A stretch of 34,008 nucleotides of DNA from positions 1 to 34,008 of IMG/VR virus record IMGVR_UViG_3300025133_000367. One strand, written 5' to 3'. The stretch comes from a virus. This document shows, piece after piece, positions 7,151-15,274 of this stretch. Made by a program: the position numbers and the translations under genes. The notes beneath the pieces are model-generated. The model ran no database searches. It was not told the origin of the DNA and worked only from the letters and a program-made list of their open reading frames with translations. Every line of letters begins with the position of its first letter. Positions within the stretch are counted from its first letter, which is position 1.

Positions 7151-8058
7151 GTGCAAGAGATGATAACGTAGTTAGAGTACCAATAGAAATCAAAACAGAA
7201 GATATAGCAGAGATACAAGATTTAATACAAAAATTATCTGAAGCAGAAGGTGACATTACAAGAATTAAATCAACAGGAATAACATCAGGTGCTATGCCAC
7301 AGACATTCAGTGGTCAAGCAAGAAGAGCAGGTGGAGAACGTACAACAACTGAAGGTAGAGGTGGTATTTTTGCTAAACAAGGCGAAGATGAATCATTACC
7401 AATGTCATTTAGAGATAGAACAGGTAGACAAGCCATGCAAAGAGGTAATAGATTTACTGATTTAGAAAGTAAAGTTAACCAAATGGAAGAAGAAAACATG
7501 GCTGCTATGGGTGGTATGTTGGATCAAGTAATTGGAATGGGAACTGCTTATCTTCCTTTTGTTGGTGGTGGTGCAGTAGTAGGTGCAGCAAGAAAACACA
7601 TGGTAAATAAATATAATCAAAAATCACAACAAGCACAACAACAGTTTCACGCAGCAGGTGGTATAGGACCAGCAAAACCAAAAGCAGGTATTGGTGGAAG
7701 AGCTATGGGTATGCTATCAAGAGTTGGTGCATTTGCAGGTGCTTTAGGACCAATAGGTGCAGCAGTAGGTGTCGTGGTTGGTGGAATTATGGCATCAAAA
7801 GCATTTGTAGATTGGATGCAAGGACCGGGCGGTTTCTGGGATATTCGTTACAAGAGACATATACAAAAAGAGATAGATCCATTTTTAGAAAGACGAACTA
7901 AACAAGAAACAAATGTAGGATTAAGAGTAGTAAGAGTAACAAGTAGTCCTGCTGTTAGGGGTCATAATCAAGTATTTTCGACACATGAAGCTGTTAAAAA
8001 AGGAATACCAATTTATAATGGAGAGTTTGAAGCATTTAGTAAGGGGTTGTATATGTAA
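7147..8058 (+). CDS. Short tape-measure-like tail protein
   Basis: 303 residues. A helical N-terminus (TEDIAEIQDLIQKLSEAEG), a hydrophilic Gln/Gly/Arg-rich middle, then Gly/Ala-rich hydrophobic helices (about 118-150 and 188-222, for example GALGPIGAAVGVVVGGIMAS) as seen in tape-measure proteins that insert in the membrane during DNA entry, and a soluble C-terminal domain. Position after tube and completion genes and before the distal tail proteins fits. At about 0.15 nm per residue the tail would be only some 45 nm. It overlaps the flanking genes by 4 and 1 bases. The tape-measure role is inferred. Confidence 0.5.
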   Translation: MSARDDNVVRVPIEIKTEDIAEIQDLIQKLSEAEGDITRIKSTGITSGAMPQTFSGQARRAGGERTTTEGRGGIFAKQGEDESLPMSFRDRTGRQAMQRGNRFTDLESKVNQMEEENMAAMGGMLDQVIGMGTAYLPFVGGGAVVGAARKHMVNKYNQKSQQAQQQFHAAGGIGPAKPKAGIGGRAMGMLSRVGAFAGALGPIGAAVGVVVGGIMASKAFVDWMQGPGGFWDIRYKRHIQKEIDPFLERRTKQETNVGLRVVRVTSSPAVRGHNQVFSTHEAVKKGIPIYNGEFEAFSKGLYM

Positions 8059-8624
8059 TGGTAAGTTATATTTGGAGAGATAAGACAAATCCACCTGATT
8101 CTAGTAATAATTCAAGTTTTAAAGCAACAGATTATATTTCATTTGAATTATCAGTAGGAACAGATGATAATGCACATATACACCAAACTGATTTTAAATT
8201 TTCAACAGCATTGGCAGATAATGAAAAACCAAACGCAAAATTAAACGAACTACAAGACACACAGTTAGACTCTATAACAATAACAATAACAGGTTCAATA
8301 GAAAACCAACAGGCTGATGGGGGTGCAAATGCAGTAATACAAAAAGCAAAACAATGGATGTGTGACAAAAAAACAAAGATAGTTGCAAGTCCTAGTAGTA
8401 CAACACCTACATTACCAAAAGGTAGATTTGGATTAAAACTTTCTGATTTCTCTTCATTTAATGTTTATCCTAAAGCAACTCTGGGCTTTATGATACAAGA
8501 TTGGACATGGGTAAGAGATGGAGATACACCCGGTAAAACATCATTTATTGCTACTTTGAGGCTTAATGGTGACATTGGTGCTGAAAATTCAACATACGCA
8601 TGGAACACAGAGGTTACATCTTAG
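8058..8624 (+). CDS. Tail protein (distal-tail-like), 188 aa
   Basis: 188 residues, beta-rich with Thr/Ser/Asp. Features: FELSVGTDDNAHIHQTDFKF, SITITITGSI, then a KGRFGLKLSDFSSFNVYP segment and FMIQDWTWVRDGDTPGKTSF. Small beta proteins between tape measure and hub are usually distal tail or baseplate adaptor proteins. Its start codon shares a base with the upstream stop (TAATG) and its stop abuts the next ATG, so it is translated within the tail operon. Assignment is by synteny. Confidence 0.5.
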   Translation: MVSYIWRDKTNPPDSSNNSSFKATDYISFELSVGTDDNAHIHQTDFKFSTALADNEKPNAKLNELQDTQLDSITITITGSIENQQADGGANAVIQKAKQWMCDKKTKIVASPSSTTPTLPKGRFGLKLSDFSSFNVYPKATLGFMIQDWTWVRDGDTPGKTSFIATLRLNGDIGAENSTYAWNTEVTS

Positions 8625-11543
8625 ATGGCAGATTGGACCCATAGTGTTTTCCATTTTTCAGGTACTTCACAATCAGGAGTAGACATAACAGATGATGTAA
8701 TTTCTATACCACTGTTTACAGACACCGGGTCAGGTGAAGTTAATGAGGCACAAGTTGTATTAAATGCAATAGACGGTCAATACATACAAGCCAGTATAAA
8801 CAGTAAAGCTAAAATTGAACAATTTGATAGAATAAGTCTTGTAATAACTGATGGGTTAACAGCACAGGGAACAATGCGAGGTGGTTATACAAAGATGTTT
8901 TTTGTTATGAAAAAACAACCAATAAAATCAAAAGACTCTGGTGTAAGATTACAATTAGAATTATTAGGAACTGAATCATTCTTACAAAGGGTTCAATATG
9001 TAAAACCACATTATTTTGAAACACCATATGAGGTTTTTAAATCTATAGGAGATCAATACAATGCAAACAGAGGAACAGGTACCACTGTTATGCCATTACT
9101 AGAAAAACTTGATGATCCTAACTATAATAAACTACCAAAAATTATTAATACGTATGATTTTGGTGTAAACGAAGATAATTGTTATGATAGAATGGGAGAA
9201 GTTATTGATTCAATGGGTGCATCATTATCAGCAGGTGGTGCTCTTGATTTCTATGATTTAAAATTTGAATATGCAGATAATGGATTAAAATTAAGACCAA
9301 AAGTTTTTAGTTCTGGTAATCCGGGAACAGGTAATAACATAGGTGATTATCCTATTGTAACAATAGATAACTCTACAGCAGTAAATGTAGGTGAAACAGA
9401 TGGTGGTATTGATGCAAAGACGGGTACACAGGTATTAGCATGGGGTGCAACAGATAGTGGTTCACTACCAACTAATTTTTCTAAATTCTGGGGAAGACAA
9501 CAAATGTGGAATATATTCTTCCCAGAGTGGGATACAAATGAATCGTATGGGGAAGACTCAAAAGTCAGTTATGTTGTTAATGATGAAAGGAAAAATTATA
9601 TTGCAGATGCTGATACAAATACATCGGTAGCACCACCCGGCAGTAGTGGTACAGAGTGGATATTATTAACACCAAAAGCATATTATGGTGATGTTTATCA
9701 ATATTCAAAATGGACTTCAGGTAAAGCAACCAGTATATGGAAAAATGGTGCAGCAGACCCTACACATAGTTTTGGGTTAAATGATTCATCAGGAAAATAT
9801 TATTTCTGGGATCATAATTTAACAATTAATGATGGTACATTTTGGAGAACAAATGCAGATATAGCATCAAGGTCAGATGCAATAGGTAATACATACACTC
9901 CACCAAATGAACAAATACCACAAGAATATCTATATGATACAACAGGTAATGGAATAGGTGATTCATTTTACAGAGGTTTTAGAGTTTTATGTTATGGTAA
10001 TCCAGTTGCAAACGGTGGTAAATATTTTGGATACTCTGCAAGTTCTGCTGCAGATGCAGTAGATGTAAACGGTAAAAAAATAGCTAATAGTATATTACAA
10101 TATGATGGTACACAATGGAAAGTTTTTGCAAGACCGTATAAAGACCAGTTTAGTAGTACATCAGATCCTATAGGACTTCAATGCACACTCATGCATGAAG
10201 CATCAACATTTAGATTTAATAAAACTGGAACTGGTGTATGGAATGATATAACAGACGATGATATAGGTAATGATTCATTTCATCCTATTATATATGAAGA
10301 TAATGAGTATAAAATAACCAATGTACCGGGAGTATTAGCAAACTATGCAGATAATAAACAAGATTCTAGTGAACCTGTAAAAGATGTAGATAGAAGTGAC
10401 GGTACTGGTCCTTATGGTAGTGCTTATTGGAGTACATTAAATGCAGATTCTGCAGTAGAAGTTGTTTATGATTGGTCTCCCGGTTCTGTAAAATATGCTG
10501 ATAATCTAGCAGCAGGTAGAGATGATGAAGACTTTTATCAAGTTGGTGCATATATTAGTACACGATTTCCATTTCCTAAAACATCATATAACATAACTGA
10601 AGACGTTGGTGATATTTTTGGTGGGGGTACAAACACAGACAACCCAAAAGAACCAGCAACACTTGATACACAAAACATGCATATGACACACGATGGTAAA
10701 AATGGTTTTAATCACTCTTCATCAGAAGATTTAGGTCAAATTAATGCAATATCATTTAATATGAAATTACATTATCAACAACAATTTCTTGTCAGTTCAG
10801 CTTTAAGTGATGTTAGGGGTGAGACAGGTGCAAACTTTAAAATGAGATGTGCATTATGGGATACGGATGATAATTGTGTTGTTCAAGATTTTTCAATATT
10901 TTTTAATGATTTTTGGCAAGGAGTAAATCTACCAATTAGTGGGTTCCAAATTTTTAAAGCAAGGGAGCCAAGATATGGTACCAATGCAGAATATTGGTTC
11001 TTCCAGCCTAAAGGTATTGATGTTCAAAATATATTTATTTGGAGAAATCTAAAAGCAATATCAATTTATACATTAGATCAATATGATGAATTTGGTAGAT
11101 ATTCTCCAAAAGCAGGTAGATATTGTGATTCAGATGGAGATTGGAGAAGAAGACTAACCTTAACACTGGATGCATTTAGATTTTCAAAACCATTGTTAGC
11201 ATCAACTGGTGTAGAAACAGGTGATGCAATACAACCTGATTTTCTTGAAAAACCAGAGATAAGTAATTACGAGCAGTTAAAGAGTGATGCAGAAGCAGAG
11301 AAACAAAAACACCTACACCAAAGGGTGGAATATGATGTGACCACAACAGGTAGATTTGATATTGGTTTTGGTGATTATTTTAATTTAACAGATGACGAAA
11401 TTATACCAGCTTTTACTAATCCAACTGAAAGTGCTGGTCAAGTAAAATTAGTTGCAAAACGAATTGAATATTCTATTAGTAAACCTTTAAATGGTAAAGG
11501 TGGCTTTTTAAGACGTATACGAGGAGTAAGGAGATTTGTATGA
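8625..11543 (+). CDS. Tail hub / baseplate protein with large insertion, 972 aa
   Basis: The largest gene here. Residues 1-150 look like a baseplate hub domain: an immunoglobulin/oligosaccharide-like beta pattern, then LQLELLGTESFLQRVQYVKPHYFETPYEVFKSIGDQY, the helix-strand arrangement found in hub proteins. The middle (about 250-720) is Gly/Asn/Asp/Tyr-rich beta sequence with many aromatic residues, a possible carbohydrate- or receptor-binding insertion. The C-terminal 200 residues return to a hub-like fold (QRVEYDVTTTGRFDIGFGDYFNL..VKLVAKRIEYSISK). It starts directly after the previous stop and overlaps the fibre gene by ATGA. It probably anchors the fibre and contacts the host surface. Confidence 0.6.
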   Translation: MADWTHSVFHFSGTSQSGVDITDDVISIPLFTDTGSGEVNEAQVVLNAIDGQYIQASINSKAKIEQFDRISLVITDGLTAQGTMRGGYTKMFFVMKKQPIKSKDSGVRLQLELLGTESFLQRVQYVKPHYFETPYEVFKSIGDQYNANRGTGTTVMPLLEKLDDPNYNKLPKIINTYDFGVNEDNCYDRMGEVIDSMGASLSAGGALDFYDLKFEYADNGLKLRPKVFSSGNPGTGNNIGDYPIVTIDNSTAVNVGETDGGIDAKTGTQVLAWGATDSGSLPTNFSKFWGRQQMWNIFFPEWDTNESYGEDSKVSYVVNDERKNYIADADTNTSVAPPGSSGTEWILLTPKAYYGDVYQYSKWTSGKATSIWKNGAADPTHSFGLNDSSGKYYFWDHNLTINDGTFWRTNADIASRSDAIGNTYTPPNEQIPQEYLYDTTGNGIGDSFYRGFRVLCYGNPVANGGKYFGYSASSAADAVDVNGKKIANSILQYDGTQWKVFARPYKDQFSSTSDPIGLQCTLMHEASTFRFNKTGTGVWNDITDDDIGNDSFHPIIYEDNEYKITNVPGVLANYADNKQDSSEPVKDVDRSDGTGPYGSAYWSTLNADSAVEVVYDWSPGSVKYADNLAAGRDDEDFYQVGAYISTRFPFPKTSYNITEDVGDIFGGGTNTDNPKEPATLDTQNMHMTHDGKNGFNHSSSEDLGQINAISFNMKLHYQQQFLVSSALSDVRGETGANFKMRCALWDTDDNCVVQDFSIFFNDFWQGVNLPISGFQIFKAREPRYGTNAEYWFFQPKGIDVQNIFIWRNLKAISIYTLDQYDEFGRYSPKAGRYCDSDGDWRRRLTLTLDAFRFSKPLLASTGVETGDAIQPDFLEKPEISNYEQLKSDAEAEKQKHLHQRVEYDVTTTGRFDIGFGDYFNLTDDEIIPAFTNPTESAGQVKLVAKRIEYSISKPLNGKGGFLRRIRGVRRFV

Positions 11544-12928
11544 CCAAAGCAACACATAAAAAAACAACGGTAGATGTAATTAAACAACAAAAGAAAAACG
11601 CAAAACGTCAAGCTGGTATGGGAAGACAACAAGCATCAGGTGTGAGTGCAGCATCAGCAGGAACAACGTCATTAGTACAATCATCACAGGGTAGTTCAGC
11701 AGGTAGTAATACTGGAGACTTATTAAAAACATCTGGTGGTTCAATGATTGGTCCAATAGCTTTCTATCCTAAAGCTATAATGATTTCTAGCGATACTATT
11801 GATATATCAAGTACAACAGGTACTGGTTTTTCATCAAGGGTTAGTATTACAGGTCAAACAACTGCAGATGATTTAAAACAAATAGATGGTGCAAATAACG
11901 CTGGTCAGATATTATTTTTACAATCTATAACAGGTCAAACAATTACATTAAAACATCACACAGGTTCAGCAGGTGGTGGAAATATAAACATTCCCGGTGG
12001 TGCTGATTATGTTATGGGAGCACAAGATATAGTTTTATTACAATGGGATACAATTAACCCTGCTTATAGTAATTCAGGTGGTCAATGGACATTAGTATCT
12101 TCTAGTAGTTCATCATCAAGTGGTGCAACAAGAGAATTAGATAACTTACAAAATACAGCAGTAAATGCAGATATAATTCCAGCTTCTGCAAGTTCAGTAG
12201 ATTTAGGTTCACTAACAAAGCCATATGATGTAACATATTCAGATAAAGTTGTTTTTGTTACAGAGGGTGCAATACCAACAAACAAACCAACTATAGGTTG
12301 GGGAAATAGTGGTAGAGGTATGACATTTTCGGTTCATAGCACAGGTGCAGATTATAATGGTTGGAGTTGGGAACATTCAGCAAGTAATGTGATGTCATTA
12401 ACAACAGCAGGGTCTTTAGCTGTTGCAAATATTACAACAACAGGATTATTAAGATCAGAAGGTGATACAGATGTAGGTAATGCAACAACAGACACATTTA
12501 CGATTACTGCAAGAGTCGATTCTGATATAATACCAACCACAACACAATCACGTGATTTAGGTGATACAGATAGATGGTGGGATAAGTTATATTCAATGTA
12601 TGTATATACTAATAGAATTAGCTTTTCTGGTTCAAATGCACAAATTGATATGAATAACTATCCTATTATGGAATGTGGAGATATTGATTTTGCAGATACA
12701 GAGCATATCAAACGAAGTGGGGTTAATTTTATAGAATTTCAATCTAGTAAAATTTTAATAGAAAAACCAGTACAGATAGAGGAAGATTTGACAATGGCTG
12801 CAGCATATTTCAATCCGGGAAACGTTACAACAGGTGCAGCATCAGGTACAGCCAATTTTTTCTATGTTAAAGTACCAGACAGTGGAGCATCAGGTTGGGC
12901 ATATGCTAAAGTTCCATGTTACACATAG
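11540..12928 (+). CDS. Tail fibre protein
   Basis: 462 residues. Basic N-terminus (THKKTTVDVIKQQKKNAKRQ), a Ser/Gly linker with an 8-Ser run, then repeated 'DIIPxxxxxxDLGxxxxxWDxxYxxxV' modules: ADIIPASASSVDLGSLTKPY with DVTYSDKVVF, and SDIIPTTTQSRDLGDTDRWW with DKLYSMYVY. Such 'DLGS..kpWd.lY' repeats are common in phage tail fibres. The N-terminus likely attaches to the hub encoded just upstream (ATGA overlap); the C-terminus would bind the host. No chaperone domain is recognised. Confidence 0.7.
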   Translation: MTKATHKKTTVDVIKQQKKNAKRQAGMGRQQASGVSAASAGTTSLVQSSQGSSAGSNTGDLLKTSGGSMIGPIAFYPKAIMISSDTIDISSTTGTGFSSRVSITGQTTADDLKQIDGANNAGQILFLQSITGQTITLKHHTGSAGGGNINIPGGADYVMGAQDIVLLQWDTINPAYSNSGGQWTLVSSSSSSSSGATRELDNLQNTAVNADIIPASASSVDLGSLTKPYDVTYSDKVVFVTEGAIPTNKPTIGWGNSGRGMTFSVHSTGADYNGWSWEHSASNVMSLTTAGSLAVANITTTGLLRSEGDTDVGNATTDTFTITARVDSDIIPTTTQSRDLGDTDRWWDKLYSMYVYTNRISFSGSNAQIDMNNYPIMECGDIDFADTEHIKRSGVNFIEFQSSKILIEKPVQIEEDLTMAAAYFNPGNVTTGAASGTANFFYVKVPDSGASGWAYAKVPCYT

Positions 12929-12962
12929 ATACATTTTTATGTGATGATAATAATTAGATATT

Positions 12963-13115
12963 ATGGGATTATTAGGATATCTAGAAAATCTAGTAAATAA
13001 TGCTGAAATAAAAATTCAACAGTTAGAACAACAAGTCCAAATACTACAACAAAGAATTGCAGAGTTGGAAGAACATTCAACAGTTAAAGAAGTTGTAGAA
13101 TTGGATGACAAGTAG
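12963..13115 (+). CDS. Coiled-coil microprotein, 50 aa
   Basis: The frame from ATG 12963 encodes 50 residues. Residues 17-42 (IKIQQLEQQVQILQQRIAEL and following) show clean heptads with I/L/V at a and d positions, a strong two- or three-stranded coiled coil. A short hydrophobic N-terminal segment (MGLLGYLENLVNN) could touch a membrane or another protein. It ends the tail transcript. It might be a virion component, an oligomerisation partner or part of lysis; function unknown. Confidence 0.6.
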   Translation: MGLLGYLENLVNNAEIKIQQLEQQVQILQQRIAELEEHSTVKEVVELDDK

Positions 13116-13116
13116 A

Positions 13117-13124
13117 TTTATAAG
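13117..13124 (+). promoter_or_regulatory. TATA box (TTTATAAG) for the 13148 gene
   Basis: 24-31 bases before ATG 13148. The motif AGTATTAC (13139-13146) follows immediately before the start codon. Confidence 0.5.
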
Positions 13125-13147
13125 TAGTATAATATAATAGTATTACA

Positions 13148-13555
13148 ATGAGTGTACAAGAAATACTAGGAACACCTGTTACAAAGTGGAAATGGAAAGA
13201 CTGTAAAGAAATAATTGCATCTACTGAAGCAACTTCAGACCAGAAGGTTACTGCACAAGAGAGAATGGATTCAATTAAACAATGGCTTGACAGTAAAAAC
13301 GGTACAAGTACGCCAAACGTACAAAGTAATTTTAAAACAAACACACCTGTAACTGGTCACAAAACTCGTATAGACACAACCAAAATTGATATTGATGCAT
13401 CTGATAAAGATTCAATCAGAAAAATTGTTGATAAAAAACTAAATATTATTTTAGTACAACAAGCACATATCGATGACAGACTTAAAGAACATGGAATAGA
13501 CAATCCAGCTTTAGCAGGTATGTTATTAAAATTGGTTCGTGACGACAATAGTTAG
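13148..13555 (+). CDS. Hypothetical protein, 135 aa
   Basis: Soluble, largely helical. An N-terminal region with WKWKDCKEIIASTEATSDQK, a Thr/Asn-rich linker (residues about 55-75), and a C-terminal helical part (IRKIVDKKLNIILVQQAHIDDRLKEHG) that could dimerise. It precedes radA with its own promoter and may act with the recombination genes, but only position supports that. Family not recognised. Confidence 0.55.
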   Translation: MSVQEILGTPVTKWKWKDCKEIIASTEATSDQKVTAQERMDSIKQWLDSKNGTSTPNVQSNFKTNTPVTGHKTRIDTTKIDIDASDKDSIRKIVDKKLNIILVQQAHIDDRLKEHGIDNPALAGMLLKLVRDDNS

Positions 13556-13556
13556 A

Positions 13557-13565
13557 TTTAAATAT
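13557..13565 (+). promoter_or_regulatory. TATA box (TTTAAATAT) for radA
   Basis: 21-29 bases before ATG 13586; no Shine-Dalgarno is visible. Confidence 0.55.
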
Positions 13566-13585
13566 CTAACACTCTTATTTATTTT

Positions 13586-14584
13586 ATGACAGATTTTAAA
13601 TTAGAAGATTTACCGGGAATTGGTCCTACTAAGGCAAAACGATTGGAACAATGTGGTGTTAAGACTCCATTAGATTTTATTATCAGGGGTGCAAGAGAAA
13701 TATCAAGAGTTACAGATATTACTCCACAAACTACAGTTAAATTAATCAGACAAGTAAAAGAGATTCTAACAGAGCAGGGTACACCAATACAAATTGACTC
13801 TATTGAAACATTAAGAGAACTTAAGAAATTACAAAAACAATATCCACTAGATGTAGAAGAATTAGATAAAGCAACTAGAGGTGGATTTGAGACACAATCA
13901 GTATATGAAATATATGGTGGTGAAGGTGTAGGAAAAACACAATTATCATTTTCATTAACATCCAGTGTTATGAAACAAGATGAAGCAGTATGGTTTATAG
14001 ACTGTGAAGGTACATTTGATGAAGACCGTTTAGAGGAAATATGCAATAATAGAGAAGTAGAGTATAACCCAGACTTGGTAAAATATAACATGATAACAGA
14101 TTCAGAAGAGATGTTAGATTTAATCAATAATAAGGGATTAGAATATGTAACTGAAGGAGATGTTAAAGTAATCATAATTGACGGTCTAGTAGGGCTATTT
14201 AGAATGCTTTATCATGGTCGTGGAGAATTAGCAGAGAGACAGGATGTATTAGAGCAGATACTTATAAAATTACGTAACTTATCAGTATATGGTAATTGTT
14301 GTGTAATACTAACTAATCAGGTTATGTCCAACCCAGACCCATTCGGTGCAAAAGAAAAGGCAGTAGGTGGTCATGTATTAGGACATTCTGTAAAGTACAT
14401 ATTTGCTATTACTAAAGGACTTAAGAATAATAGAACATTTAGATTGATAAAGTCTCCTAAACACCCTCAAGCAGACTATGTGTTTTATCTTAATGAAGAG
14501 GGTGTATCTGGTACAGAGTCTGTTAAAAAGAAGAAAACAGTAGGTTCACAGGTAGTTAAGAAAGAGTTGTTGCTCGATGAGTAA
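13586..14584 (+). CDS. radA: RadA/Rad51-family recombinase
   Basis: 332 residues, close to archaeal RadA length. Residues 1-60 hold the helix-hairpin-helix DNA-binding domain (LEDLPGIGPTKAKRLEQCGV). The ATPase core follows: Walker A GGEGVGKT at 111-118, ..WFIDCEGTF.. at 136-143, Walker B VIIID ending at D199, and the L2 region with TNQV and GGHVLGHSVKY at about 243-271. It would form filaments on single-stranded DNA and drive strand exchange, useful for recombination-dependent replication and repair of viral DNA. HhH plus this core separates it from bacterial RecA and from RadB (no N-terminal domain). The next gene overlaps its end by 8 bases. The C-terminus is Lys/Val-rich. Confidence 0.92.
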   Translation: MTDFKLEDLPGIGPTKAKRLEQCGVKTPLDFIIRGAREISRVTDITPQTTVKLIRQVKEILTEQGTPIQIDSIETLRELKKLQKQYPLDVEELDKATRGGFETQSVYEIYGGEGVGKTQLSFSLTSSVMKQDEAVWFIDCEGTFDEDRLEEICNNREVEYNPDLVKYNMITDSEEMLDLINNKGLEYVTEGDVKVIIIDGLVGLFRMLYHGRGELAERQDVLEQILIKLRNLSVYGNCCVILTNQVMSNPDPFGAKEKAVGGHVLGHSVKYIFAITKGLKNNRTFRLIKSPKHPQADYVFYLNEEGVSGTESVKKKKTVGSQVVKKELLLDE

Positions 14585-14891
14585 GAAATGGGCAAAACAT
14601 TTTATGAATGAGAATAGGAACAATCAATACCGTAATGAACAATTAGAAATATACATGGACTTGAGAGAGAAACGACCTGAATCACGTTTATTAATGGAAT
14701 ACGAAATAAAATACAAGTATGATGATGAGGAACGTATAACTATTGCTGATATCGTTGATTTAACTAAAAAAGAGATAATTCGTATTAATGGTGGTGTGCA
14801 TATGTCTTCTGATAGAAGAATATTAAAAGATGAAATACAGAAAGAAGGTCTTGAAGCTAGTGGGTGGATTGTTACCGATATAGATGTATAA
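14577..14891 (+). CDS. DUF559/VSR-like nuclease-fold protein with altered active site
   Basis: 104 residues, co-translated with radA (8-base overlap). After a basic helical N-terminus come a strand ITIADIVDLTKKEIIRINGG, H75, R80, D85 and GLEASGWIVTDI. The order 'D..., hydrophobic strand, G-G-x-H, R, D, L-x-x-x-G-W-x-V' matches small restriction-like folds such as DUF559 and VSR, whose strand is normally IExDGxxH. Here the E-x-D pair is R-x-N (EIIRINGGVH at 66-75), so catalysis is doubtful. It may be a DNA-structure-binding partner of RadA. The family link is tentative. Confidence 0.45.
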   Translation: MSKKWAKHFMNENRNNQYRNEQLEIYMDLREKRPESRLLMEYEIKYKYDDEERITIADIVDLTKKEIIRINGGVHMSSDRRILKDEIQKEGLEASGWIVTDIDV

Positions 14892-14898
14892 ATAAATA

Positions 14899-14938
14899 TA
14901 CATACACTACATACATTATACATACAATACATACAAAA
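14899..14938 (+). repeat. Two tandem 20-bp repeats, each with two ACATAC boxes
   Basis: ACATAC starts at 14900, 14909, 14920 and 14929: paired boxes 9 bases apart, with the pairs exactly 20 bases apart. The units TACATACACTACATACATTA and TACATACAATACATACAAAA differ at 3 of 20 positions. The region is otherwise gene-free and AT-rich, upstream of the RHH/primase-MCM transcript. It could be an operator or replication iterons. Confidence 0.6.
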
Positions 14939-14948
14939 ATCAGTTAGG

Positions 14949-14958
14949 TTTATATTTA
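14949..14958 (+). promoter_or_regulatory. TATA box (TTTATATTTA) for the RHH/primase-MCM transcript
   Basis: 20-29 bases before ATG 14978, about 10 bases downstream of the tandem repeats. Confidence 0.6.
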
Positions 14959-14977
14959 AAAATCACATATACTATAC

Positions 14978-15274
14978 ATGAATCATTTGACATTCTATGT
15001 TAGACCACATCATGTAAAAACTCTAAAACAAATGGATAAACTAAGAGGAACAAAATCTAAATCAGAGTTTATACTGGATTCAGTACAATATATGATTGAC
15101 ACACATCAAAAGAATAAAGATATACTAACACCTATTGATTTACCTACACTTGCAGATGATGTAGAGATTTGGAAGATTTATCTACAAGGCATGTCTATTA
15201 TTAACTTGGTAGATAGTATAACTAAACTCAATCAATTATTAAATTTGGCAAATGATGAGGTGGCACGAAGATAA
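14978..15274 (+). CDS. Ribbon-helix-helix DNA-binding regulator
   Basis: 98 residues. The N-terminal half matches the RHH pattern: strand LTFYVRPHHV, helix KTLKQMDKLRG, turn TKSKSEF, helix ILDSVQYMIDTHQ. The C-terminal half (VEIWKIYLQGMSIINLVDSI and onward) is helical and may oligomerise. The tandem 20-bp repeats 40-80 bases upstream are natural operator candidates, so it may control its own transcript and the primase-MCM gene. It ends with TAATG overlap into that gene. Confidence 0.65.
   Translation: MNHLTFYVRPHHVKTLKQMDKLRGTKSKSEFILDSVQYMIDTHQKNKDILTPIDLPTLADDVEIWKIYLQGMSIINLVDSITKLNQLLNLANDEVARR

Noticed and set aside
9445-9630. 61-codon + strand frame inside the hub gene
   Set aside because: Out-of-frame shadow, no ribosome site, low-complexity Ile/Met/Gln content.
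13579-14175. 198-codon - strand frame opposite radA
   Set aside because: It is the shadow of a strongly conserved gene; no promoter, ribosome site or recognisable protein pattern, and Ser/Asn-rich composition typical of antisense frames.
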